Position numbers and translations under genes: made by a program. Under the pieces are notes generated by a model. It saw only the letters and a program-made list of their open reading frames with translations, ran no database searches and had not been told where the DNA came from. Shown here in pieces: positions 34,216-42,551 of a DNA stretch of 64,000 nucleotides. Source of the stretch: Streptomyces sp. HNM0574. Its GTDB lineage: Bacteria; Actinomycetota; Actinomycetes; Streptomycetales; Streptomycetaceae. Position 1 is the first letter of the stretch; each line of letters opens with the position of its first letter. The DNA lies in assembly GCF_012726235.1 (NCBI RefSeq), contig NZ_JAASAH010000003.1, forward strand, positions 434,001-498,000. Direction: 5' to 3'.

Positions 34216-35562
34216 TCAGCTCCGCGCACCGGGACGGACGTACACCGCCCAGGTCACCGCGGAGCACACCGCGTAGAACGCGAGGAAGGTGACGTACGCC
34301 GCCGTCCCGCTGCCCAGCGTCGCGAAGGACTGGCGGAAGGCGAGGTTGATGGCCAGGCCGCCCAGCGCGCCGACCGCGCCGGTGAGGCCCATCGCGGCGC
34401 CGGAGAGCCGACGGGCGCGGGCCGCGGCGGCCTCGCCGGTCAGCCCGGCCGCGCGGGCCCGCGCGTCGAAGATGCCCGGGATCATCTTGTACGTGGAGCC
34501 GTTGCCGAGGCCGCTGAGCACGAACAGCGCGGTGAACGCGGCCAGGAACGCGGGCAGCGAGAGGCTCAGCGAGGCGGCCACGGCCACCAGGGTGGCCGCC
34601 GCCATGGCGAGGAACGTGGCCAGCGTGATGCGCGCTCCGCCCCACCGGTCGGCCAGCCGACCGCCGAGCGGCCTGGTCAGCGAGCCGAGCAGCGGACCGA
34701 GGAAGGTGAGCGAGGCCGCCTGGAGCGGCGTCCGCCCGAACTGGGTCTGGAGCACCAGCCCGAACGCGAAGCCGTAGCCGATGAACGAGCCGAACGTGCC
34801 GGTGTAGAGCAGCGCCATGATCCAGGTGTGCCGGTCGGCCGCGGCCTCCCGTGCCGCGCCGGTGTCGCCCCGCACGGTGGCCAGGTTGTCCATCCGGAAC
34901 GCGCACAGCACGGCCGCGAGCACGATCAGCGGCAGGTAGACACCGAGCACCAGCCGCGGGTGCCCGGCCCCGGCCCACGCGATGACGGCGAGCCCGAGCA
35001 ACTGCACGACGGGGACGCCGAGATTGCCGCCGCCCGCGTTCAGCCCGAGCGCCCAGCCCTTGTGCCGGAGCGGGAAGAACGCGTTGATGTTGGTCATCGA
35101 GGAGGCGAAGTTGCCGCCGCCGAGCCCGGTCAGCAACGCCACCGCGAGGAAGGCCGCGTACGGCGTGCCCGGCTCCATCACCAGCCAGGCGAGGAGCGCG
35201 GGCAGCAGCAGCAAGGAGGCGCTGACCACCGTCCAGTTGCGGCCGCCGAAGCGGGCGACGGCGAAGGTGTACGGGACCCGGACCAGCGCGCCGACCAGCG
35301 TCGCCGCCGAGATCAGGAAGAACTTCCCGGCCGGGTCGACCCCGTACTCCGGGCCCATGAACAGCACCATCACCGACCAGAGCGTCCACACCGAGAAGCC
35401 GACGTGCTCGGCGAGGACGGACAGCCACAGGTTCCGCCGGGCGATCCGTTCGCCGCCCTCGCGCCAGAACACCGGGTCCTCCGGGTCCCAGTGCTCGATC
35501 CACCGGCCGCCCCGGCGCGCGGGCGGCTCGGACAGGGACGGGGGTGCGGGCACTGCGGTCAT
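34216..35562 (-). CDS. narK: NarK-type MFS nitrate/nitrite transporter
   Basis: The 448-residue protein has 12 predicted helices and the nitrate signature GLGGGNFASSMTNINAFFP; a second GLGNGSTYKMIPGIF lies in the C-terminal half. It begins with a cytoplasmic segment containing WDPEDPVFW, common in NarK proteins. It should import nitrate or exchange nitrate and nitrite. It is 157 bases upstream of nnaR on the same strand and probably shares its regulation. GlnR-box-like sequences lie 50-97 bases upstream. Confidence 0.9.
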   Translation of the reverse strand: MTAVPAPPSLSEPPARRGGRWIEHWDPEDPVFWREGGERIARRNLWLSVLAEHVGFSVWTLWSVMVLFMGPEYGVDPAGKFFLISAATLVGALVRVPYTFAVARFGGRNWTVVSASLLLLPALLAWLVMEPGTPYAAFLAVALLTGLGGGNFASSMTNINAFFPLRHKGWALGLNAGGGNLGVPVVQLLGLAVIAWAGAGHPRLVLGVYLPLIVLAAVLCAFRMDNLATVRGDTGAAREAAADRHTWIMALLYTGTFGSFIGYGFAFGLVLQTQFGRTPLQAASLTFLGPLLGSLTRPLGGRLADRWGGARITLATFLAMAAATLVAVAASLSLSLPAFLAAFTALFVLSGLGNGSTYKMIPGIFDARARAAGLTGEAAAARARRLSGAAMGLTGAVGALGGLAINLAFRQSFATLGSGTAAYVTFLAFYAVCSAVTWAVYVRPGARS

Positions 35563-35611
35563 GACGCCTCCACGGCACTCGGGTCTCGGGCGCCGACGCT
35601 AGGCAGGCCGC

Positions 35612-35659
35612 GTTTCGCCCCCGTGCCGCGAGATGACACCGGCGAAACCCTCCGCTCAC
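35612..35659. promoter_or_regulatory. Candidate GlnR boxes upstream of narK
   Basis: On the plus strand ATGAC-N6-GAAAC-N6-CTCAC (35633-35659) fits the GlnR pattern gTnAc-N6-GaAAc-N6-gTnAc. On the opposite strand GGCAC-N6-GAAAC (35627-35612) gives another half-match. Together with nnaR and narK this strongly suggests nitrogen control, though binding is inferred. Confidence 0.5.
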
Positions 35660-35686
35660 CCGGGCCGGCCGCCGCGGGTGAGCCGC

Positions 35687-36652
35687 TCAGCCCGTACGCG
35701 GGAGCAGGGCCGCGTCGGCGGGCGGGAGCCAGCAACCGGGCGGTGCGGACGTCCAGTTGTGGCGCGCGGAGAGCGTGCGCGCGGCCTCGCGGAGCGCGTC
35801 CAGGCCGGGGTGCCGCAGCCCGCGGCGCCACACCAGGGACACCGGGGCCAGCGGCACCGGGGCGGTGAGCGGACGCAGCACCATGCCGGGCACGCCGATG
35901 AACACCTCGCTCGCCAGCACCGACCAGCCCCGCGCCCGCACCACCCGCGCGAACTCCGTCTCCCCCTCGATCCGGGGGAACGGCGGCGCCACCTCGATGC
36001 CGCGCCCCGCGAACAGGGCCCGCGCGAAGTCCGTCCACTCGGCCGTCGCCCCGTTCCCGGCGCCCGCGTACAGCACCTCGCCGGCCAGCTCGGCGAGCGG
36101 GACCTCGGGCCGGGCCGCGAGCCGGTGCCGCTCCGGCAGCAGCACCGCCACCCGCTCGTACCGGACGAGCAAGTGGCCCAGCTCGTCCAGGACTTCGGGA
36201 CGCAGTCCCGCGACCCGGCCCGTGGACACGTCCAGCGTGCCCGCGGCGATCTCGGCCGCCGCGCCGGTCAGCCCGCTGTGGAACCTGGCCACGAACTCCG
36301 TCGCGGGCGCGGCCCTCCGGGCCTCCTCCAGCACCAGCCCGCCGGTGCTCACCGGTGCGGCGACGTCGACGGTCAGCGGCCGCTCCCCGGGGGAGAGCGC
36401 GGCGGCCAGCTCGTCGTGCGCGGCCAGCACCCGGCGCGCGTACGGCAGCAGCCGCTGCCCCTCGGCCGTCAGCTCGACCTGCCGCGTCGTCCGCACGAAC
36501 AGCGGGGCGCCCAGGCGGTGTTCGAGCCGCCGGACGTCGCGGCTGAGCGCCTGCTGCGCGACGAGCAGGCGGGCGGCGGCACGCGTGAAGTGCAGCTCGT
36601 CCGCGACGGCGCAGAAGGCGCGGAGCAGCCGCGGCTCCAGATCACCGGACAT
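35687..36652 (-). CDS. LysR-family transcriptional regulator
   Basis: The 321-residue protein has the LysR helix-turn-helix at 5-65 (EPRLLRAFCAVADELHFTRAAARL, then RDVRRLEHRLGAPLF) and a periplasmic-binding-like effector domain. No clear ribosome-binding site precedes the ATG (the upstream mRNA is CCTCCCCCC), so it may be translated from a leaderless message. It is divergent from the MFS gene, about 320 bases away, and a regulatory link is possible. Confidence 0.88.
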   Translation of the reverse strand: MSGDLEPRLLRAFCAVADELHFTRAAARLLVAQQALSRDVRRLEHRLGAPLFVRTTRQVELTAEGQRLLPYARRVLAAHDELAAALSPGERPLTVDVAAPVSTGGLVLEEARRAAPATEFVARFHSGLTGAAAEIAAGTLDVSTGRVAGLRPEVLDELGHLLVRYERVAVLLPERHRLAARPEVPLAELAGEVLYAGAGNGATAEWTDFARALFAGRGIEVAPPFPRIEGETEFARVVRARGWSVLASEVFIGVPGMVLRPLTAPVPLAPVSLVWRRGLRHPGLDALREAARTLSARHNWTSAPPGCWLPPADAALLPRTG

Positions 36653-36728
36653 GGGGGGAGGGTATCGGGGGGCTTCGCGGGGTGCGCCGGGTTCTCGGAG
36701 TGCGGGTGCTTCGCGGCTGGGGCTTTTT

Positions 36729-36806
36729 GCGCAGTTCCCCGCGCCCCTTGTCGCGGGCCCGCCCCGCTTGGGAGAACTGCGCCGTAGGCGCAGGGCTGGC
36801 AAGCGC
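36729..36806. repeat. 78-bp structured inverted repeat, left copy
   Basis: This copy matches the reverse complement of 38271-38348 at 73 of 78 positions. It contains the dispersed core GCGCAGTTCCCCGCGCCCC, a palindrome GCGGGCCCGC and a small hairpin CTGCGCC-GTA-GGCGCAG. Four of the five differences fall in or next to loops. Confidence 0.9.
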
Positions 36807-36859
36807 GCCCACCCCCGCGCGGGGTGCACAACTGCCTTCACCGGGCCACCCCGTACGCC

Positions 36860-36883
36860 GTGGCCGGTCGCGCAGTTCCCCGC
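36860..36883. repeat. Short dispersed repeat, copy 2
   Basis: Identical over 24 bases to 32838-32861. It lies inside the gene-free stretch 36653-36976, which otherwise holds the left 78-bp repeat and the divergent promoters of the LysR and MFS genes. Confidence 0.7.
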
Positions 36884-36976
36884 ACCCCTGGCGGGGCCGC
36901 ACTCACAACCGGCCCGTGTGAATGGTGCCGAACAGGTGTTGGACGTGCCCGGACAGCCGCCGGAAGGCTGCCCCGT

Positions 36977-38209
36977 ATGCCCGAGCAACCGAACTCGCCT
37001 GCGCAGACCAAGAGTTGGTGCCGACGCACACCCCTCGCCCCGTACCGGCACCTGTTCTCCGCCCCCGGCACCGTCGCCTTCACCGCCGGCAGCCTGACGG
37101 CCCGGCTCCCCAGCGGCATGTTCTCCGTCGCCGCCGTCATCATGATCGCGGGCGGCTACGGCTCGTACGCCCTCGCCGGGGCGGTGACCGCGACGGGGCT
37201 GGCCGTCACCGCCGTCGTCGCCCCGCTCGTCGCCCGGCTGACCGACCGGCACGGGCAGGCCCGCGTCGCCGTACCGGCCGCCGCGCTCGCCACCGCGGGC
37301 GCCGTCGCGCTCGCCCTGTGCGTGCACCACGGGGCGCCCCCGTGGACCCTGTTCGCCGCGTACGCCGCGACCGCCACGATGCCCAACACCGGCGGCATGT
37401 CACGGGCCCGCTGGGCACACCTGTGGCGCGCCGACCCCGCCGCGCGGCACACCGCCAACTCCTTCGAACAGGCCGCCGACGAACTGTGCTTCATGGCGGG
37501 CCCCGTCCTCGCCGCGTTCCTGTGCACGGCCGTACGCCCCGAACTGGGCACCCTCACCGGCGCGGCCCTGCTCCTCGGCGGCACCCTGCTGCTCACCGCC
37601 CAGCGCCGCACCGAACCGCCCGTCTCCCCCGCGCGCGCGACCCCGTCCCCGGCGCCGCTGCGCGTCCGCGGGGTGCCGCCGCTGCTCCTCACCTTCCTCG
37701 GCACGGGCATGGTCTTCGGCTCGATGGAGGTCGTCACCCTCGCCTACGCGGACGGGCAGGGCCACCGGGCCGCGGGCGGACTCGTCCTCGCCTGCCAGGC
37801 CGCCGGATCGGCCGTCGCGGGGCTGGCGTTCGGGGCGCTGCGCCCGCGCGGGCCGCTCCCCCGCCGGATGCGCCGCTGCGTGGGCGCCATGGCGGTCCTG
37901 CTGCTCCTGCCCCTGCTCGCCGCGCACAGCCACAGCCTGCCGCTGCTGGCCGCGGCGCTGCTCGTCGCCGGGATGGCCACCGCGCCGACGATGGTCACCG
38001 GCATGACGCTGCTCCAACAGCACGTCCCGCCCGCCCGCCTCACCGAGGGCATGACCCTCGCCGTCACCGCCCTCCTCGGCGGCATCGCCATCGGCGCCGC
38101 GGCCGGCGGCTGGGCCTCCGAACACACCCCCACCCCCTGGCCGTTCACCCTCCCCACCACCGCGGCCCTCCTGACATTCGCCCTCACGACCACGCGGACG
38201 CGCCCATAA
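36977..38209 (+). CDS. MFS transporter
   Basis: The 410-residue protein has about 12 hydrophobic helices and a MFS motif A-like loop RLTDRHGQARV between helices 2 and 3. The overall pattern is that of a drug or metabolite efflux carrier of unknown substrate. GGAAGG lies nine bases before the ATG; longer in-frame starts would add a Cys-rich leader that overlaps the repeats. The gene is bracketed by inverted 78-bp repeats and followed by three GGGGCGCGGGGAACTGCGC-type copies. Confidence 0.85.
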   Translation: MPEQPNSPAQTKSWCRRTPLAPYRHLFSAPGTVAFTAGSLTARLPSGMFSVAAVIMIAGGYGSYALAGAVTATGLAVTAVVAPLVARLTDRHGQARVAVPAAALATAGAVALALCVHHGAPPWTLFAAYAATATMPNTGGMSRARWAHLWRADPAARHTANSFEQAADELCFMAGPVLAAFLCTAVRPELGTLTGAALLLGGTLLLTAQRRTEPPVSPARATPSPAPLRVRGVPPLLLTFLGTGMVFGSMEVVTLAYADGQGHRAAGGLVLACQAAGSAVAGLAFGALRPRGPLPRRMRRCVGAMAVLLLLPLLAAHSHSLPLLAAALLVAGMATAPTMVTGMTLLQQHVPPARLTEGMTLAVTALLGGIAIGAAAGGWASEHTPTPWPFTLPTTAALLTFALTTTRTRP

Positions 38210-38228
38210 GGGACGCGGGGAACTGCGC
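38210..38228. repeat. GGGGCGCGGGGAACTGCGC repeat, copy A
   Basis: The sequence GGGACGCGGGGAACTGCGC begins right after the MFS stop codon. It is one base different from the two copies at 38330-38348 and 38355-38373. Confidence 0.8.
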
Positions 38229-38270
38229 GTACGGGGCGGCATGGAGCACCCCGCGCCGGGGCTAGGCGCT

Positions 38271-38348
38271 GCGCTTGCCAGCCCTGCGCCTCTGGCGCAG
38301 ACCTCCCAAGCGGGGCGGGCCCGCGATAAGGGGCGCGGGGAACTGCGC
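38271..38348. repeat. 78-bp structured inverted repeat, right copy
   Basis: Reverse-complement partner of 36729-36806 (73 of 78 identical). The internal hairpin is kept (CTGCGCC stem) while its loop changes from GTA to AGA. Confidence 0.9.
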
Positions 38349-38354
38349 GAAAAA

Positions 38355-38373
38355 GGGGCGCGGGGAACTGCGC
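38355..38373. repeat. GGGGCGCGGGGAACTGCGC repeat, copy C
   Basis: Identical over 19 bases to the end of the right 78-bp repeat (38330-38348) and separated from it by six bases. It forms a tandem pair downstream of the MFS gene, before the convergent MpaB-like gene. Confidence 0.8.
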
Positions 38374-38424
38374 AAAGACCCGACCCCCGAAGCACCCGCA
38401 CCCGAGAGCCACCCACAGCCCCCC

Positions 38425-39354
38425 TCAACTCCCCCGAGAAGACCGCAAGTTCCGCGAAGGCGAAGTCACCGGAGCAACCCCCGCGGAGCACCCCCGTTCC
38501 CACCCCGCCCGCGCCCGCGGATGGAAGCGCCGCCCAGCCGGCACCAGCTTCCACGCGTGGTGGACCAGCCGCCCGAAGCACCGCAGCAGCCGCTCGTCCC
38601 GCGCCGTCCACCCGTACCCGAGCCGTTCCCGCACGGCGGGCGGGAACAGGCCGACGGTGTACCAGACCGTGAACCGCGCCAGCGGCACCCGCACCAGCCG
38701 CCACACCACGTCCGGCAGCCGGCGCAGCACCGGCGGCTTGGCGATGCCGCGGATGTCGAGGATCTCGCGGGTGGGCCGGTTGTCCTCCAGCACCTCGGAC
38801 GCCATCCGGTCCCAGTACGCGCGGAACTCGTCCCAGCTGCCGGGCACCGGGCGCATGCTCATCCCGTACAGCCGCCACCACCGCACGTGCTCCTCGAACA
38901 GCCGCCGCTTCTCCGCCTCGTCCAGCCCGGGCCCGAACCGGTCGGCGACGAGCACGGTCAGCATGAAGAAGGTGGCGTGCGCCCAGTAGAAGGTGTCCGG
39001 ATCGAGCGCGTGGTACGGGCGCCCGTGCTCGTCGACGCCCTTGATCCCGTCGTGGTACCCGCGCACCTCCCGGGCCGTACGGGCCGCGCGCGGGCCGTCG
39101 TAGACCACGCCGCCGATCGGGTACAGCGAGCGGAACAGCCGCTCCCAGCGTTCCTCGAAGAACCGCGAGTGCTCCGCGACCCCCGCGCCCAGGCCCGGGT
39201 GCATGTTCTGCATCGCCCCCGCCCACGGCGCCAGCAGCACCCCGCGCCAGTCCCCGAAGTACTTCCAGGTCAGCGAGTCGGGCCCCAACGGCTCGACGGC
39301 ACGGGCCCGTTCACCCCGGGCCTCCGCGTCCGCACCGTCGCCGCGTCCCGTCAT
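38425..39354 (-). CDS. Oxygenase MpaB-family protein (DUF2236)
   Basis: The 309-residue protein matches the DUF2236/MpaB-like family: a conserved tryptophan-rich start (WKYFGDWRGVLLAPWAGAMQNMHPGLGAGVAEHS), then HALDPDTFYWAHATFFM and a helical body. Related proteins (rubber oxygenase Lcp, MpaB) are heme-dependent oxygenases, and the histidines in HPGLGAGV and WAHAT may be ligand or active-site residues. The ATG is two bases beyond the stop of the GOLPH3-like gene, so the two are co-translated. Substrate unknown. Confidence 0.75.
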   Translation of the reverse strand: MTGRGDGADAEARGERARAVEPLGPDSLTWKYFGDWRGVLLAPWAGAMQNMHPGLGAGVAEHSRFFEERWERLFRSLYPIGGVVYDGPRAARTAREVRGYHDGIKGVDEHGRPYHALDPDTFYWAHATFFMLTVLVADRFGPGLDEAEKRRLFEEHVRWWRLYGMSMRPVPGSWDEFRAYWDRMASEVLEDNRPTREILDIRGIAKPPVLRRLPDVVWRLVRVPLARFTVWYTVGLFPPAVRERLGYGWTARDERLLRCFGRLVHHAWKLVPAGRRFHPRARAGWERGCSAGVAPVTSPSRNLRSSRGS

Positions 39355-39356
39355 GG

Positions 39357-40031
39357 CTACGTCCCGCCTCCCGCCGCTCCGCCCGCCAACGCTCCGGCCA
39401 CGTGTTGCATGTCGCGGATCGCCTTCCGCAGCGCGGGCGCGGCCGCACCGGCGCGCTCCGTCAGCTCCTTGATCCGCGCCTTGTGCTGCCGCCGTTCCCG
39501 CCCCGAGAGGACGGCGGGCAGCTCGCCCGCGGCGGACAGCGCGACCAGCGCCGCCTCCCGCGTCCCGACCCGCCCGGCCGGAACACCGCTGCGCAGCGTC
39601 TCCAGCACCGTCGACCGCAGCTCCATCACCCGCAGCGGCTCCCGTACGACGACCCGCCGCGAGCGCCACGGCCGCGGCTCGACGAGCACGGCCCCGGCCT
39701 CGACGAGCGCGGCCTCGACGGCCTGCACGGTCTCCTTGCGGTCCACGGTCACCAGTGTCTTCCAGCGCATCGACCGCCGCCGCGCCGCGAGCCGCCCCAG
39801 CGCCAGGTCGAGGAACGGCTCCCCCGCGCCCCGGCCGGCCACCACGGCCGCCCGTCCGCGGTCGTCCCGCAGGCAGCCGCGCTCACCGAGCTCGATGAGC
39901 ACCGCGGCACGCAGGACGTGACCGATCACGTCCCGCTTGGTGAGTTTCTCCTTCTCGATGTCGCAGGCGAGGAGATACAGCGCGCAGGGCAGGGTGCCGA
40001 GCAGGCCCGGGTGGTCGCGTCCGTCGTGCAT
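39357..40031 (-). CDS. GOLPH3/Vps74-family (GPP34) protein
   Basis: The 224-residue protein has the GPP34 pattern: LPCALYLLACDIEKEKLTKRDVIGHVLRAAVLIELGERGCL at the N-terminus, then a central block with SRRVVVREPLRVMEL. In eukaryotes GOLPH3 binds phosphatidylinositol-4-phosphate and Golgi enzymes; bacterial members are frequent in Streptomyces but poorly understood, with links to membrane or stress functions. It is the first gene of a two-gene unit with the MpaB-like gene. Confidence 0.75.
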   Translation of the reverse strand: MHDGRDHPGLLGTLPCALYLLACDIEKEKLTKRDVIGHVLRAAVLIELGERGCLRDDRGRAAVVAGRGAGEPFLDLALGRLAARRRSMRWKTLVTVDRKETVQAVEAALVEAGAVLVEPRPWRSRRVVVREPLRVMELRSTVLETLRSGVPAGRVGTREAALVALSAAGELPAVLSGRERRQHKARIKELTERAGAAAPALRKAIRDMQHVAGALAGGAAGGGT

Positions 40032-40109
40032 CCGTCCATCACAGCACGGGCGTTGAGGCCGGGAAAGGCCGGGAACACGCCTCCCGGCCGCCCGGAGCGG
40101 ACGCAAAAA

Positions 40110-40146
40110 AACCCCTGGCCCGCGAGAGACTCGCGGGCCAGGGGTT
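40110..40146 (-). terminator. Intrinsic terminator after ssrA
   Basis: AACCCCTGGCCCGCGAG at 40110-40126 pairs perfectly over 17 bp with 40130-40146, with a three-base loop. Read on the minus strand the stem runs directly into seven T residues, a textbook rho-independent terminator. Confidence 0.92.
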
Positions 40147-40154
40147 ACATGGGG

Positions 40155-40524
40155 TGGTGGAGATGGCGGGAATCGAACCCGCGTCCAACGGAGCGGAAGG
40201 AGGGCTTCTCCGAGCGCAGTCCGCTGCGATTTTCTCGGCCCCGGAGATCACACGGACAAGTCTCCGACGGGCCCAGTCACTGTTGGATGTCCCGGTAAGC
40301 CCCGTGACCGGGCCTACGCGGTGAGTTCCCTAGCTGATGCCAGGATCCGGGTCGGGAACGCACCCGGGCTGACACTTCATGCTTGCTGCTTAGGCAGCAA
40401 GCGCGAAGGAATCGCGCTTCTGATTGGCGATTATTTTTTGCGACACGTGGTTAACGAGATCATTGCCGCGTTCCTCGGCTCGCTTCCCCTGCTTCGACAT
40501 CCGCTGTCGAAACCGATCATCCCC
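40155..40524 (-). ncRNA. ssrA: Transfer-messenger RNA
   Basis: Read on the minus strand the gene begins GGGGATGATCGGTTTCGACA, contains a tag reading frame and ends in the T-arm GGTTCGATTCCCGCC followed by TCCACCA, so the CCA end is encoded. The tag region reads ANQKRDSFALAA followed by TAA, with the LAA degradation end expected for ClpXP/ClpAP recognition. tmRNA rescues stalled ribosomes together with SmpB, whose gene lies 148 bases upstream on the same strand. Confidence 0.95.
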
Positions 40525-40672
40525 ATGTTGAATTAACAAGCTGCTCCGCCCTCGCGAGCGGCGCTGTGACCATGGTACGGGACCCTGCCACATCCAGGCC
40601 AACCGTTTACGCCCCCGGTTTGTTCCCGGAGCCGCCGGCCGGCCCGCCGGAGCCCGAAGGCCCCCGCAGGCC

Positions 40673-41200
40673 TCAGGCGCCCTCGCGCGCCCGCTGCCTC
40701 CGCTTCGCCGCCGAGATCGCGCGGTCCGCGTCCCGCCGGTCCTGCTTCTCGCGCAGCGTCTGCCGCTTGTCGTACTCCTTCTTGCCCTTCGCCAGCGCCA
40801 GTTCGACCTTGGCGCGGCCCTTGAGGAAGTACAGCCGCAGCGGGACGAGCGTGTGCCCGGTCTCCTGCGTCTTGCCGATCAGCTTGTCGATCTCCGCGCG
40901 GTGCAGCAGGAGCTTCCGCTTCCGCCGGGCCGCGTGGTTCGTCCACGTCCCCTGGGCGTATTCCGGAATGTGAACGTTGTGCAGCCAGACCTCATTCCCG
41001 TCGATCTGCCCGAATCCGTCGATCAGAGACGCACGGCCCTGGCGCAGGGACTTCACCTCGGTACCGGTGAGCACGATGCCGCACTCGTAGGTGTCGAGGA
41101 TCTCGTAGTCGTGCCGGGCGCGCTTGTTCTGGGCGATGAGCTTCGGCGCGTCTTTGTCTTCCTTGACCTTCGCCTTGCGGGTCGTCTTCATCTTCGCCAT
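40673..41200 (-). CDS. smpB: SsrA-binding protein SmpB
   Basis: The 175-residue protein has the SmpB core: [39 protein letters not shown] and [14 protein letters not shown], with the basic C-terminal tail that enters the mRNA channel ([16 protein letters not shown]). It has a longer lysine-rich N-terminus than E. coli SmpB (160 residues). It starts 18 bases after the S41 protease stop and precedes its RNA partner ssrA. Confidence 0.96.
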   Translation of the reverse strand: MAKMKTTRKAKVKEDKDAPKLIAQNKRARHDYEILDTYECGIVLTGTEVKSLRQGRASLIDGFGQIDGNEVWLHNVHIPEYAQGTWTNHAARRKRKLLLHRAEIDKLIGKTQETGHTLVPLRLYFLKGRAKVELALAKGKKEYDKRQTLREKQDRRDADRAISAAKRRQRAREGA

Positions 41201-41218
41201 AGCCAGGCCATTGTTCCA

Positions 41219-42484
41219 CTAGGGGCGGGTGTCGAGGCCACTCAATACTGTGCGGCCCTTCGCCACGGCACCCTCGGCACCGCCCGGCAGCGACACCGAG
41301 AGATCCGGCGTGATGCCCTTCCCGTCCACCTGGCGACCCGACGGAGTCGCGTAGTGCCCCACGGTCAGCTCGGCGACGGAGCCGTCCGGCTGCTCGCTCG
41401 GCATCTGCACCGAGCCCTTGCCGAACGTGCGGGAGCCGACGACCACGGCCCGGCCCCGGTCCTGGAGCGCCCCGGCCAGCAGCTCGGCGGCGCTCATCGT
41501 CCCGCCGTCGACGAGCACCACGAGCGGACGCTCGGTGTCCCCGCCGCGCTCCGCGTACAGCGCGCGCTCGCGGCCGGCGTCGTCGTAGGTGGCGACCAGT
41601 CCGCCGTCGAGGAATCCGGAGGCGGCGTCGACGGCCTCGTGGAGCAGGCCGCCGGAGTTGCCCCGCAGGTCCAGCAGGACCCCGGCACCCGGCGGCACCT
41701 CCTCCTCTACCGCGCGCCGCAGCTGCTCGCCGGAACCGGCGGTGAACGACGAGACCTTGACCAGCCGCGCGCCCCCGCCCAGCTCGCGGACGGTCACCGA
41801 GTCGACGGTGAGGCGGGCCCGGCGCAGCGTCTCCGTCCACTGCCTGCCGTCCCTGGCCAACCGGAGGCGGACGGTGCTGCCGGGGGCGGACGCCTCGGCG
41901 TCCCGCGCCGTCGGACGCGGCTGCGCGCCGCGGAGGCGGGAGACGACCTCGGTGACGGGCAGGCCCTCGACGGCCTTCCCGTCGACGGAGTGCAGCCGGT
42001 CGCCGGGGCGCAGCCCGGCCTCCCTGGCGGGGCTGCCGGGCTGGACGCGCGTGACGCTGACCGCGGCGCCCCGGGCGTCGTGCGCGCGGCGGACGGAGAG
42101 GCCGACGCCGACGTACTCGCCGTGCAGGTCGCGCTGGAGGCCCTCGTACTCGCGGGCGCTGTAGGAGGCGGACCAGCGGTCGCCGCTGCGGCTCACCAAC
42201 TCCTCGGCGTCGTGCGCCGATCCGGCCCGCGGGTCGGGTGCGCCGCCGGCGCCGGGGCGCGGGGAGTGGTCCGTACTGCCGCCGGAGGCCGGGGAGTTGA
42301 GTTCGGCGCCGGCACCGGCGGGGTCGGCGAGGGCGCGGACGCCGTCGCCCCAGGCACCCGTCACGGCGCCGGTGGCGAGGACGCTCACGAAGACCAATGC
42401 CAGGGCCGCCCCCCGGCGGATGCGCCTGGGGCCTGTGTCCCCTCCGCAAGCGGGGGACGGTACAGAGCGCCACGTGCCCGACAT
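41219..42484 (-). CDS. S41-family C-terminal processing peptidase
   Basis: The 421-residue protein has an N-terminal membrane anchor or signal (about 24-45), a PDZ domain (about 125-215, with the binding loop GVGLSV) and the S41 catalytic domain with Ser331 in GGTMSAAELL and Lys356 in TFGKGSVQ. Ctp proteases process or degrade exported proteins, including cell-wall factors. It lies between ftsX and smpB, 67 bases after ftsX, which suggests a link to division or wall remodelling. Confidence 0.92.
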   Translation of the reverse strand: MSGTWRSVPSPACGGDTGPRRIRRGAALALVFVSVLATGAVTGAWGDGVRALADPAGAGAELNSPASGGSTDHSPRPGAGGAPDPRAGSAHDAEELVSRSGDRWSASYSAREYEGLQRDLHGEYVGVGLSVRRAHDARGAAVSVTRVQPGSPAREAGLRPGDRLHSVDGKAVEGLPVTEVVSRLRGAQPRPTARDAEASAPGSTVRLRLARDGRQWTETLRRARLTVDSVTVRELGGGARLVKVSSFTAGSGEQLRRAVEEEVPPGAGVLLDLRGNSGGLLHEAVDAASGFLDGGLVATYDDAGRERALYAERGGDTERPLVVLVDGGTMSAAELLAGALQDRGRAVVVGSRTFGKGSVQMPSEQPDGSVAELTVGHYATPSGRQVDGKGITPDLSVSLPGGAEGAVAKGRTVLSGLDTRP

Positions 42485-42551
42485 GGTGGGGAGTCTAGGC
42501 CAGACGCGGGTGCCATACGGGCGGTTGGCCGGATGACACCCGCGGCGTGCG

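Noticed and set aside
40390..40602. Small open frame of 70 codons ending ALAA
   Set aside because: It lies inside the tmRNA and its end is the tag-coding part, not a separate gene.
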